From Rikenellaceae bacterium (lineage in GTDB: Bacteria > Bacteroidota > Bacteroidia > Bacteroidales > Rikenellaceae), in assembly GCA_020859875.1 (NCBI GenBank), contig JAJBVJ010000127.1, forward strand, positions 1 through 9,574: 9,574 nt of DNA. The letters are read 5' to 3'. A program made the translations under genes and the position numbers. This document shows positions 1 through 6,833 of the stretch, piece by piece (within the stretch, counting starts at the first letter, position 1; each line of letters opens with the position of its first letter). The notes beneath the pieces were generated by a model. That model saw only the letters and a list, made by a program, of their open reading frames with translations. It had not been told where the DNA came from and ran no database searches.

Positions 1-1856
1 ATTATTTCCTTTTCGTGATCGCCGCCTACTGGATAAACGAGCTGGCAGGGGCCGTAAAGAATAAGACTCTCCCCCATTTTGCAAAGGTCACGGGCCTGTT
101 GGTAATCGCCGCCACGATGGCTGCGGGGGCCAATACGGCAAAGTTGTGGTATGTGAACGAATCGGGTAAATACTCGATACGCGGGGGGTCGGAACTCTCT
201 TCGGCCGGCAACGAAGGCACCGGCGGCCTCGACCTGGAGTATGCCACCCACTGGAGCTACGGCAAGATGGAGAGTTTCAACCTCTTCATTCCCAATTACG
301 CCGGGGGTTCCGACCAGGGAGGGTTTTCCAACGACGGGCCCGTGGCCGACGCCCTTTCCAGGTACGGTGCCCGCCAGCTGGCCCCGCAGCTCCCCGGATA
401 TTGGGGGCCCCAGCCGAGCACCGTCGGGCCCACCTACCTCGGGGCGGTGATGGTCTACCTCTTCGTGCTGGGGATGATCCTGCTGCGCGGAAGGGACAAG
501 TGGTGGATATTCGGTGTCTCCGTGCTCGCGCTGCTGCTGGCCTGGGGCCGCAACTTCATGCCACTGACAGAGCTCTTTTTCAACTACTTCCCCGGATATA
601 ACAAGTTCCGCACGGTGTCGATGATCCTCGCCGTAGTGGAATGGACGGTGCCGCTGCTTGCGGCTCTGGCCCTGGCGAACATTTGGAGAGGGGATTCCGA
701 CCGCAAGCGGGTTATCAAAGGTATACAAACTGCGTTTTATATAACCGGCGGGATCGCCCTGTTCTTCCTTGTGGTGGGCGGAATTTTCGATTTCACCTCG
801 GTCAGGGACACCTATTACGGCCTGCCCGACGACGTCCTGCAGGCCATGCGCACCGAGCGAGCCTCGATGCTTCGCCGGGACTGTGTGCGCTCGCTCCTGT
901 TCGCGGCACTCACGGGGGGAACCCTGTGGCTTTTCGCCGCCGGGAAGATAAAAAAATGGCTGCTCGTTTCAGCCCTTGCCGCTCTGGTTCTTTTCGATAT
1001 GGTTCCGGTCAACCTGCGCTACCTGCCCCGCAGCCGCTTTGTCGAGAAGTCCCGCACGGAAATCCGTCCCACGGCGGCCAATCTGGAGATTATGGCCGAC
1101 CCCGAACTCGGGTTCCGGGTGCTGGACATATCCTCGGGCAACATTTCGGGTGCATTCAACGACGCCCGTGCCTCCTATTTCCACCGCTCGGTGGGTGGTT
1201 ACCACGGGGCGAAGATGCAGCGGTACCAGGACATTATCGAGCACCATATCTACCGGGGAAATATGGAGGTGATAGATATGCTCGACACCAAATATATCAT
1301 ACAACCGGACGGTGAAGGGCAGCCCGTGGCCACCCTCAACCCCGGGGCCAACGGTGCGGCGTGGCTGGTGGAAGCAGTAGTGGTTGTCGACACCCCCGAC
1401 CAGGAGATCGAAGCCCTGAACCATATCGACACCAAGACCACGGCCGTGGTCGACGGCCGCTTCGCGGACCTTCTTCCCGGACTCGACTATACTGTGGACT
1501 CGACTGCCCGGATCGACCTTACCGAATACCGCGGGAACTACCTGCGCTACGAGTACCGGTCGGTGGAGCCTTCGCTGGCGGTCTTCTCCGAGATCTACTA
1601 CGATAAGGGGTGGACGGCATACCTCGACGGGGTGGAGCACCCCTATATCCGCGCCGACTATATTCTGCGGGCCATGGCCCTTCCCGCGGGAAGCCACACC
1701 GTGGAATTCCGCTACAGGGCGGAGAAATTCGACGGTCTTTACATCTCGAGCGTAATATTCTCGATCCTCATTCTGATCGCTGTGGCCGCAGCCGCCGCGG
1801 CCGCCATACTGTGTAACCGTAAGCGTAAATGCAATGAACCAGAACAAACGGCTTAA
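1..1856 (+). CDS. YfhO-family multispanning membrane protein, 3' part
   Basis: This is the C-terminal portion of a YfhO-family integral membrane protein. The reading frame is open from base 3, so the gene begins upstream; the GTG at 15 falls within what looks like continuing coding sequence (YFLF precedes it) and is not taken as the start. About 617 residues are visible, whereas family members usually exceed 800. Counting from that GTG, hydrophobic segments lie near residues 22-40, 140-157, 163-180, 200-222, 238-258, 290-308 and 312-335. They are followed by a long soluble region with the family-like stretches SVGGYHGAKMQRYQ and DMLDTKYII. Near the end are FSEIYYDKGWTAYLDG and LPAGSHTVEFRY, then a last membrane segment at about 575-600 and a short basic tail. 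Family members resemble GT-C glycosyltransferases and are tied to glycosylation of envelope polymers in Firmicutes; the role in Bacteroidetes is unsettled, so no substrate is assigned. The 3' end overlaps ftsX by 23 bases. Confidence 0.85.
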   Translation, partial: YFLFVIAAYWINELAGAVKNKTLPHFAKVTGLLVIAATMAAGANTAKLWYVNESGKYSIRGGSELSSAGNEGTGGLDLEYATHWSYGKMESFNLFIPNYAGGSDQGGFSNDGPVADALSRYGARQLAPQLPGYWGPQPSTVGPTYLGAVMVYLFVLGMILLRGRDKWWIFGVSVLALLLAWGRNFMPLTELFFNYFPGYNKFRTVSMILAVVEWTVPLLAALALANIWRGDSDRKRVIKGIQTAFYITGGIALFFLVVGGIFDFTSVRDTYYGLPDDVLQAMRTERASMLRRDCVRSLLFAALTGGTLWLFAAGKIKKWLLVSALAALVLFDMVPVNLRYLPRSRFVEKSRTEIRPTAANLEIMADPELGFRVLDISSGNISGAFNDARASYFHRSVGGYHGAKMQRYQDIIEHHIYRGNMEVIDMLDTKYIIQPDGEGQPVATLNPGANGAAWLVEAVVVVDTPDQEIEALNHIDTKTTAVVDGRFADLLPGLDYTVDSTARIDLTEYRGNYLRYEYRSVEPSLAVFSEIYYDKGWTAYLDGVEHPYIRADYILRAMALPAGSHTVEFRYRAEKFDGLYISSVIFSILILIAVAAAAAAAILCNRKRKCNEPEQTA

Positions 1857-2709
1857 ACGGAAAGTCCGCAATTCGTATATAATATCCACGGTCAGCATCG
1901 CCCTGGTGCTGTTCCTGCTGGGATCGGTGAGCTACCTGATATTCAGTGCTCTGGACATTACCGAGAGGATAAAGCGCGACGTCTCGGTCTACGTCATGCT
2001 CGCCGACGGCACCACGGCCGACCAGCAGGCGCAACTGCTCGGCATGCTCATGGAAGAGGAGGCGGTCAGCGATGCGGTATTCGTCCCGAAGGAGGAGGCC
2101 GCGGCCCAGTTCCGCTCAGAAGGGGGAGGCGATTTCGAAGAGTTTCTCGGCTTTAACCCCCTGCCCGACTCGTTCGAGGTGAAACTCAGCGCGGCGGGGC
2201 CCGACCTGGAAAAGATGCAGGCCTTCGAGAAGGCGGCCCTCGGGTGGGACGGCGTGGAAGAGGTGGTCTACCAGAGGGGGGTGGTCGAAAACATCGGCCG
2301 CAATATAAACAGCTTCAACCTTGTCCTGCTGGTCTTCGGAGGGTCGCTGCTCGTTATATCGCTCATCCTTCTGAACAACACTATCCGGGTATCTATTTAC
2401 TCCAAACGCTACGTTATCAGCACCATGAAACTCGTCGGGGCCACCCGCGGATTCATCCTCCGGCCCTTTGCGGCGAGCGCCGTCATGCAGGGGATCTGGT
2501 CGGCCCTTATCGCCGGCATACTCTTCGTTGGGCTCCTCTAAGGGCTGCACCACAGTCTGCCCGAGATAAACTTCAGCGGCGCGGATGCCATAGCTCTCTG
2601 GATCCTTTGCGGAATGGTAGCGGCGGGGATTCTCATCTCGCTGCTTTTCACTATCTTTGCGGTCAACAAATTCATAAAATTGCCTACGGGGGCCGTAAAT
2701 TACTATTAA
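1834..2709 (+). pseudogene. ftsX: Cell division protein FtsX, interrupted by an in-frame TAA
   Basis: FtsX is the membrane subunit of the FtsEX complex, an ABC-transporter-like assembly that regulates peptidoglycan hydrolases at the division site. The ATG at 1834 opens a frame with a basic N-terminus, membrane segment 1 (about residues 17-39), a periplasmic domain (about 40-160), segment 2 (161-183), the family signature KLVGATRGFILRPF (199-212) and segment 3 (about 211-235). The frame then meets TAA at 2539-2541. Reading on in the same frame gives 55 more codons, with no further stop until TAA at 2707-2709. These encode a fourth membrane segment (near WILCGMVAAGILISLLF) and a basic C-terminal end. 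The full product would be about 292 residues, normal for the family. The 235-residue product would lack segment 4 and end inside segment 3. The cause could be a real recent nonsense mutation, an assembly or sequencing error, or unusual readthrough; the sequence alone does not decide. No ftsE is in the window. Confidence 0.85.
2539..2541 (+). other. Premature TAA codon inside ftsX
   Basis: The TAA follows codons for FVGLL and precedes codons for GLHHSLPEINF in the same frame, and coding character continues for 55 codons beyond it. A single-base change from TAC or TAT (Tyr), or from AAA, CAA or GAA, would produce it. The downstream base is G, and I see no known readthrough context such as CTA after the stop. 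There is also no evident restart codon directly downstream. Confidence 0.9.
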
Positions 2710-2736
2710 CCACGACAGTATAAAACCGGAAAGTTT

Positions 2737-3003
2737 ATGAAAAAACAGGCTTCGGCAAAAAACAAACCTTCGGCCGACGGGCGGATGCCGCTGACCACCA
2801 CCAACTACATCATGATGCTGGCGGGCTTTGCCGTTATCGTACTGGGTCTCATTCTCATGGCGGGCGGCAGGAGCGAAAGTGGCGAAGTTTTCAATTACGG
2901 CATGTTCAGCTTCCGCAGGATTACCCTGGCACCGATAGTCGTGTTGGCCGGTTTCATCTTCGAAATATACGCCATAATGAGGCGGCCCAAAGTGAAAAAA
3001 TAA
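2737..3003 (+). CDS. DUF3098 small membrane protein
   Basis: This 88-residue protein has a basic, low-complexity N-terminus rich in Lys, Ala and Ser (residues 1-17), a first membrane segment at about 23-44 and a second at about 63-81, ending in a basic MRRPKVKK tail. Between the two segments is the stretch FNYGMFSFRRITLAPIVVLA (52-71), which is the hallmark of the Bacteroidetes DUF3098 family. The function is unknown. It lies 27 bases after the end of the full ftsX frame and 17 bases before uppP. I recall this placement between ftsX and uppP as common in Bacteroidetes, which suggests an envelope or division-linked role; that is inference from position only. The ATG at 2737 gives the expected family length. 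Confidence 0.85.
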   Translation: MKKQASAKNKPSADGRMPLTTTNYIMMLAGFAVIVLGLILMAGGRSESGEVFNYGMFSFRRITLAPIVVLAGFIFEIYAIMRRPKVKK

Positions 3004-3020
3004 CATAATCACCCAGGCAG

Positions 3021-3815
3021 ATGGATCTAACATATTGGGAGGCGATAATCCTCGGCATCATACAGGGGCTCACGGAGTTTCTTCCGGTCAGCAGCAGCGG
3101 CCACCTCGAACTTGCGGGCTACCTCTTCGGCTTCGACGAGCCGGACAACCTCGCCTTCACGGCGGCCCTGCACGGCGGCACGGTGCTGAGCACCATAGTG
3201 GTGTTCAGGCACGAGCTGAGGAAACTCATCAAGGGGTTTTTCGAGTTCCGGATGAATCCCGAGACGATCTTTATCCTCAACATACTTATCTCCCTTGTTC
3301 CCATCGTATTCGTCGGATTTATGTTCGAAGATCGAATAGAGAGCCTCTTCACAGGCAATATCCTGCTGGTGGGATGTGCCCTGCTGGTTACGGCCTGCCT
3401 TCTGACCTTTGCAAACTATGCAAAGCCACGCACCCGGCCCGTTACCCCCCAGAGCGCTTTTATAATCGGGATCGCCCAGGCCGTGGCCGTGATACCGGGC
3501 ATCTCCCGTTCCGGTGCCACCATCTCGGCAGGGCTCATGCAGGGGTTAAAAAGGGAGGAAGTATCCAAATTTTCCTTCCTGATGGTGCTTATCCCGATCA
3601 TAGGGATGAACCTGCTCGCCATATTTAAAATGCCCGCCGGCGACTCGTTCTTCGCCGGCCCCGTGATCGCCGGCTTTCTTACCGCATTCGTGGTGGGTAC
3701 GGCGGCATGTAGATGGATGATACGCCTTGTGAACCGCGGCAAACTCATCTGGTTCGCAATCTACTGTGCGGCGGTGGGCTCGGCTTCCATCATTATGAGC
3801 TTCGTAAATCCTTAA
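3021..3815 (+). CDS. uppP: Undecaprenyl-diphosphate phosphatase
   Basis: UppP (BacA) removes a phosphate from undecaprenyl diphosphate, regenerating the lipid carrier used for peptidoglycan and other surface polymers; it also underlies intrinsic bacitracin tolerance. The 264-residue length is typical. Both active-site signatures are present: Q15-x-x-x-E19 within QGLTEFLPVSSSGH (15-28), including the SSSGH loop, and PGISRSGAT (159-167), in which R163 is the expected catalytic arginine. The rest is almost entirely hydrophobic, consistent with a polytopic inner-membrane protein. The ATG at 3021 matches the usual MDL-xx-WEAIILG N-terminus. It sits 17 bases downstream of the DUF3098 gene and 14 bases upstream of truB, so it is probably co-transcribed with both. 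Confidence 0.97.
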   Translation: MDLTYWEAIILGIIQGLTEFLPVSSSGHLELAGYLFGFDEPDNLAFTAALHGGTVLSTIVVFRHELRKLIKGFFEFRMNPETIFILNILISLVPIVFVGFMFEDRIESLFTGNILLVGCALLVTACLLTFANYAKPRTRPVTPQSAFIIGIAQAVAVIPGISRSGATISAGLMQGLKREEVSKFSFLMVLIPIIGMNLLAIFKMPAGDSFFAGPVIAGFLTAFVVGTAACRWMIRLVNRGKLIWFAIYCAAVGSASIIMSFVNP

Positions 3816-3829
3816 CCCCCGCCCTTTCA

Positions 3830-4543
3830 GTGGAGAAAATTTTTCCCCGCGATACCAATTTCGCCGAAGGTTGCGTTATTAATGTCGACAAACCGCTCGG
3901 TTGGACCTCCACCGACGTGGTGCGCAAGATAAAATTCCTGCTGCAGCGCGGCGGCCACCGCAAGCTGAAGGTCGGCCATGCAGGAACGCTCGATCCCCTG
4001 GCTACGGGAGTGCTGCTGGTCTGCACCGGGAAGGCCACGAAGATGGTGGACACCCTCCAGGCCCAGCCCAAGGAGTACCTCTGCGACATGATGTTCGGTG
4101 CCACAACCCCGAGTTACGATCTGGAACACCCCGTCGACCGCACCTATCCCTACGACCACATCACCCGCGGGAAGCTCGAAGCCGCCCTTGGGCAGTTGTG
4201 CGGAGAGCGGCTCCAGACCCCGCCCCTCTATTCTGCCAAGAAGATCGACGGACAGAGGGCTTACCAATATGCCCGCGAAGGAACCGAGGTCGAGATGCGC
4301 AAAGCGGCCATCACCGTCTACGGCATCGACCTGGTGGAATTCGACCTGCCGAGGGTAAGGCTCCGCATTGAGTGCAGTAAAGGCACCTATATCCGCTCGC
4401 TTGCAATGGAGCTGGGGGAACTTCTGGCCAGCGGTGCACACCTGACTTCCCTGCGCCGCACCCGCAGCGGCGAGTATACCGGCGAAGATGCATGGACGAT
4501 GGAGCAAATAGTAAAATCTTTTCACCCGGGTGAAACAAAATAG
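3830..4543 (+). CDS. truB: tRNA pseudouridine(55) synthase TruB
   Basis: TruB converts uridine 55 in the T loop of tRNAs to pseudouridine. I choose the GTG at 3830 as the start. It gives 237 residues beginning MEKIFPRDTN, and this MEKIF-type opening leads straight into the conserved N-terminal strand GCVINVDKPLGWTSTDVV (14-31). The only in-frame ATG further upstream, at 3713, would overlap uppP by 103 bases and add 39 residues with no family character. The catalytic motif is GHAGTLDPLATGVLLV (49-64), with D55 as the expected nucleophile. Further family motifs are TPPLYSAKKIDGQRAY and CSKGTYIRSLAMELG. The C-terminal part is short, as I would expect for a Bacteroidetes enzyme without a long PUA domain. 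It begins 14 bases after uppP. Confidence 0.93.
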   Translation: MEKIFPRDTNFAEGCVINVDKPLGWTSTDVVRKIKFLLQRGGHRKLKVGHAGTLDPLATGVLLVCTGKATKMVDTLQAQPKEYLCDMMFGATTPSYDLEHPVDRTYPYDHITRGKLEAALGQLCGERLQTPPLYSAKKIDGQRAYQYAREGTEVEMRKAAITVYGIDLVEFDLPRVRLRIECSKGTYIRSLAMELGELLASGAHLTSLRRTRSGEYTGEDAWTMEQIVKSFHPGETK

Positions 4544-4611
4544 AATTCGATACGTATATATCTTATTCACACTTAATTTAAAGACAGGCCCGAACAACGC
4601 ATAAATTTACG

Positions 4612-5661
4612 ATGAAACTTTCACAGTACAACTACACTTTTTCCCCCGAAATGCTCGCCAAATACCCGGCCGAGAACCGCGACGAGTCGCGGCTTCTCGT
4701 CCTGCACAGGGATACCGGCCAGATCGAGCACAGGATATTCAAAGATATTATAGACTACTTCGACCCCCAGGACGTTCTGGTCTTCAACGACACGAAGGTA
4801 TTTCCAGCACGTCTTTACGGAAACAAGGAAAAAACGGGGGCGGAAATAGAGATATTCCTCCTTCGTGAGCTCAACCGCGAACTGCGGCTGTGGGACGTTC
4901 TGGTCGACCCCGCCCGCAAGATCCGTATCGGCAACAAACTCTATTTCGGCGAGGACGACCTGCTGGTTGCCGAGGTGATCGACAACACGACCTCGCGAGG
5001 CCGCACCCTCCGGTTCCTATTCGACGGCGAGTATGAAGATTTCAAAAAAACCCTCTACCGGATGGGCGAAACTCCTCTTCCCAAGTGGGTCAGGGAGAAG
5101 GTCGAAGATATAGATACCGAGCGGTACCAGACTATATTCGCCCGCCACGAAGGCGCCGTCGCCGCCCCCACCGCGGGGCTCCACTTCAGCAAACACCTAA
5201 TGAAGCGCCTCGAGATCAAGGGGATAGATCAGGCCTATATCACCCTGCACGTAGGGCTCGGCAATTTCCGCACCGTGGACGTCGAAGACCTCACCAAGCA
5301 CAAGATGGACTCCGAGCAGATCGTAATCGGGGACGATGCCGCCCGCCTGGTCAACACCGCCAGGAGTGAAAAGCGGAGGGTCTGCGCCGTGGGCACCACC
5401 GTAATGCGTACTATCGAAAGCTCCGTCACCACCGAAGGCCACCTCAAACCCTTCGAAGGCTGGACGAACAAATTTATCTTCCACCCCTACGAATTCAGCG
5501 TGGCCGATTCGATGGTCAGTAACCTCCACCTCCCCTTCTCCACCCACCTGATGATGGTTTGCGCCTTCGGGGGGTACGACAAGGTTATGAACGCCTATAA
5601 GACAGCCCGCCAGGAGGGCTACCGCTTCGGCACCTACGGGGACGCGATGCTGATTATCTGA
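4612..5661 (+). CDS. queA: S-adenosylmethionine:tRNA ribosyltransferase-isomerase QueA
   Basis: QueA transfers and rearranges the ribosyl part of S-adenosylmethionine onto 7-aminomethyl-7-deazaguanine in tRNA, forming epoxyqueuosine, the penultimate step of queuosine synthesis at the wobble base of GUN-anticodon tRNAs. The 349-residue length is normal. Conserved blocks appear in order: YPAENRDESRLLVL (18-31), VFNDTKVFPARL (57-68), GETPLPKW (152-159), RYQTIFARHEGAVAAPTAGL (171-190) continuing into HFS, TLHVGLGNFR (211-220) and HKMDSEQ (230-236). The ATG at 4612 gives the usual MKLSQYNY-type N-terminus. It is 68 bases downstream of truB, a larger gap than elsewhere in this run. That AT-rich gap could hold a separate promoter, but I see no good TAnnTTTG box at a plausible distance. 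A terminator hairpin follows within 20 bases. Confidence 0.97.
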   Translation: MKLSQYNYTFSPEMLAKYPAENRDESRLLVLHRDTGQIEHRIFKDIIDYFDPQDVLVFNDTKVFPARLYGNKEKTGAEIEIFLLRELNRELRLWDVLVDPARKIRIGNKLYFGEDDLLVAEVIDNTTSRGRTLRFLFDGEYEDFKKTLYRMGETPLPKWVREKVEDIDTERYQTIFARHEGAVAAPTAGLHFSKHLMKRLEIKGIDQAYITLHVGLGNFRTVDVEDLTKHKMDSEQIVIGDDAARLVNTARSEKRRVCAVGTTVMRTIESSVTTEGHLKPFEGWTNKFIFHPYEFSVADSMVSNLHLPFSTHLMMVCAFGGYDKVMNAYKTARQEGYRFGTYGDAMLII

Positions 5662-5679
5662 TGCTACGGCCGGCCACGG

Positions 5680-5716
5680 AATAATAAAGCAGGAATCGGG
5701 TTCCTGCTTTATTATT
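5680..5716 (+). terminator. Rho-independent terminator after queA
   Basis: A perfect 16-bp inverted repeat (arms 5680-5695 and 5701-5716) is separated by the 5-base loop TCGGG. The arms have a GC-richer core next to the loop (GCAGGAA/TTCCTGC) and an A-rich left foot and T-rich right foot, so the transcript would end in a U-rich stretch. The symmetry means it could also work on the minus strand for transcripts coming from the GNAT operon. It starts 18 bases past the queA stop. Confidence 0.9.
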
Positions 5717-5903
5717 ACCCCAGGACATACGACGGGTTTCTTTCCGGCTATACCGAATAAGGAATATATCTTATCGAGAGATTTTAAATCCTGGTAACTG
5801 GAGAGAATCAAGCCGCCGGGATGCTCTGCCCTGTGGCGTAGTGGCGAATGAGGTGAAGGAGCAGGTAAGAATTTTTTTCTGGAAATTGACCCGAGTGGTG
5901 ACC

Positions 5904-6033
5904 CATAGGAGAAATTTATACCGAGTTTTCTTTCCACTTTTAAGTTCCTTTTACTCCTTGCGCCTCAGGCTGCTTCGAGTAAACTCGGTAGCCTTCTCTC
6001 CGCTGCGTCGGTTAACCTGGTTTTCCTCCTATG
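5904..6033. repeat. Nested inverted repeats, candidate folded domain
   Basis: An outer pair CATAGGAG (5904-5911) and CTCCTATG (6026-6033) encloses an inner perfect 10-bp pair TACCGAGTTT (5919-5928) and AAACTCGGTA (5981-5990). A compact hairpin CGAGT-AA-ACTCG (5976-5987) competes with the inner pair for the same bases. Nesting in the correct order is compatible with one folded RNA or a cruciform-prone domain. Confidence 0.5.
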
Positions 6034-6035
6034 TT

Positions 6036-6060
6036 ACCCCTTCGGGGTTTCTTCCTCCTT
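6036..6060. repeat. TTC-loop hairpin plus TTCCTCC tract, copy 1
   Basis: ACCCC-TTC-GGGGT (6036-6048) is followed by TTCTTCCTCCTT. On the minus strand this reads as an AAGGAGGAAG tract followed by a GAA-loop hairpin. The same arrangement occurs near 6113-6141 (weaker), at 6237-6264 (with a TTT loop), at 9403-9422 and at 9550-9572. Confidence 0.6.
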
Positions 6061-6149
6061 ACGAGGCAAAGCACAAGCTTCGGTTAAGTCCCTTTTTTAA
6101 CTCCTTCAAGTTAACCTTCGGTTTTGCTTCGCTTTTTCCTCGCGGCTCG

Positions 6150-6176
6150 CCAGAGCTTGTGCAAAGCACGCTCTGG
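6150..6176. repeat. Imperfect hairpin
   Basis: CCAGAGC (6150-6156) pairs with GCTCTGG (6170-6176). Inside, GTGC (6159-6162) pairs with GCAC (6166-6169) across an AAA loop, leaving a two-base TT bulge. The bases GCTTGTGC (6155-6162) are also the reverse complement of GCACAAGC at 6071-6078, so a longer-range alternative pairing exists. Confidence 0.6.
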
Positions 6177-6199
6177 TTTCGTTCGTCAGGTCGCACCTC

Positions 6200-6224
6200 G
6201 GCCATATGAGCAAGCTCTATGGCC
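6200..6224. repeat. 11-bp stem hairpin with single-base bulge
   Basis: GGCCATA (6200-6206) pairs with TATGGCC (6218-6224), and GAGC (6208-6211) pairs with GCTC (6214-6217) across an AA loop. Only T6207 is unpaired. Confidence 0.65.
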
Positions 6225-6236
6225 CTCGGTTAAGTT

Positions 6237-6264
6237 AAAGACTTTGTCTTTTCCCTCCTCCTGG
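6237..6264. repeat. AAAGAC hairpin plus pyrimidine tract, copy 2 of the module
   Basis: AAAGAC (6237-6242) and GTCTTT (6246-6251) flank a TTT loop and are followed by a TTCCCTCCTCCT tract. The geometry matches copy 1 at 6036-6060, although the stem sequence is unrelated. Confidence 0.5.
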
Positions 6265-6268
6265 TGCC

Positions 6269-6296
6269 AGGATAGTGAGCGGTCGCTCACTATCCT
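6269..6296. repeat. Perfect 13-bp inverted repeat
   Basis: AGGATAGTGAGCG (6269-6281) and CGCTCACTATCCT (6284-6296) are perfect reverse complements separated by GT. There is no T tract after it on either strand, so it is not a canonical intrinsic terminator, although it lies 64 bases past the end of the GNAT gene on the minus strand. A protein-binding palindrome, a processing hairpin or part of the repeat element are all possible. Confidence 0.8.
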
Positions 6297-6359
6297 CACA
6301 CTGCATTCGTCGGGTGATATCGGTTCCGGCTTCGCCGAAAAAATGATTAGTAGATCTGC

Positions 6360-6830
6360 TTATTCAGCCGGATGGCCCTGACGGATAGCAAGGTGCAGTA
6401 TCGGATAGGGCATACCCGAGGGATCGAAGGGTGAGCGTGAAACCACCCGGCATCCTTTGCGGATATAGAAGGTGCAGGCCCCGGTATTTTGTTCGTTTAC
6501 ATCTACCCGGGCCGCCCCCAGAATCTCCACTCCATAATCGAACAGGGTGCTTCCGATTCCCTTCCCCATATGGCCGGGGTCGGCGAAGAGCATCTCTATT
6601 TTGCCGTCGCGCACCCCGATAAACCCGAGGGGGCGGCCGCCTGCGCCCTCGAACATATAAAGATGATCCATTTCGGGAAACCAGCAGGGCAGCTGCGCTT
6701 TGAGCTGTTCGAAATGGGACGCGGAAAGGAAGCGGTGGGTGGCGGCCACCGAGCGCTCCCAAATCGCCGCCAGGGCGGGATACGATTCCACGGGGGCCGG
6801 TCTTACCGCCCCGAACCTTTTATCGTCCAT
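6360..6830 (-). CDS. GNAT-family N-acetyltransferase (YjaB-like)
   Basis: This 156-residue protein is a single GNAT domain, which transfers an acetyl group from acetyl-CoA to an amine. Visible features are an N-terminal helix pair with AAIWERSVAATHRFL (21-35), strand LGFIGVRDGKIEMLFADP (68-85), the acetyl-CoA pyrophosphate-binding loop GHMGKGIGSTL (86-96), and VDVNEQNTGACTFYIRKGCR (109-128) followed by SRSPFDPSGMPYPILHL. The latter is characteristic of the YjaB-like subgroup of small acetyltransferases. The substrate cannot be read from sequence. The ATG at 6830 lies three bases after the response regulator stop codon, so it is almost certainly co-transcribed and translationally coupled with the two-component pair. 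A functional link, such as regulator or target acetylation, is only suggested by this position. Confidence 0.9.
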   Translation of the reverse strand: MDDKRFGAVRPAPVESYPALAAIWERSVAATHRFLSASHFEQLKAQLPCWFPEMDHLYMFEGAGGRPLGFIGVRDGKIEMLFADPGHMGKGIGSTLFDYGVEILGAARVDVNEQNTGACTFYIRKGCRVVSRSPFDPSGMPYPILHLAIRQGHPAE

Positions 6831-6833
6831 AGA

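Larger units (their letters stand above)
5717..6359. other. Non-coding, structure-rich convergent intergenic region
   Basis: No convincing gene lies here. The open frames that cross it give low-complexity Ser/Arg/Phe/Leu-rich peptides with no recognisable domain. From 5717 to about 5900 I see little structure. From about 5904 to 6337 the plus strand is pyrimidine-rich and crowded with inverted repeats: 5904-5911 with 6026-6033, 5919-5928 with 5981-5990, 5976-5987, 6036-6048, 6071-6078 with 6155-6162, 6113-6123, 6150-6176, 6200-6224, 6237-6251, 6269-6296 and 6327-6337. The octamer TCGGTTAA recurs at 6008, 6080 and 6226. The region lies between the converging queA and GNAT units, so it could be a dispersed repeat, a structured RNA or a termination zone. 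I found no rRNA, tRNA or CRISPR signature. Confidence 0.7.

Noticed and set aside
969..1898. A 309-codon minus-strand frame opposite the YfhO-family gene
   Set aside because: It is an antisense shadow of a clearly coding strand in GC-rich DNA; the peptide has no family features.
2542..2709. The post-stop part of ftsX as a separate small membrane protein
   Set aside because: No plausible start codon or ribosome binding site follows the TAA, and the segment is exactly the missing FtsX C-terminus.
2116..3033. A 305-codon minus-strand frame opposite ftsX and the DUF3098 gene
   Set aside because: Antisense shadow spanning two recognised genes; composition is His/Arg/Pro-rich and not protein-like.
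4544..4611. A separate promoter for queA
   Set aside because: The gap is AT-rich, but no TAnnTTTG box at a sensible distance is present; TAAATTTA at about 4602 is too close to the start codon.
5841..6209. A 122-codon plus-strand open frame
   Set aside because: It runs straight through multiple inverted repeats, its peptide is Ser/Arg/Leu/Phe-rich without any domain, and its openness reflects the pyrimidine-rich strand.
5904..6337. A CRISPR array
   Set aside because: The repeats are short, of unequal sequence and irregularly spaced, with no constant repeat-spacer period and no cas genes nearby.
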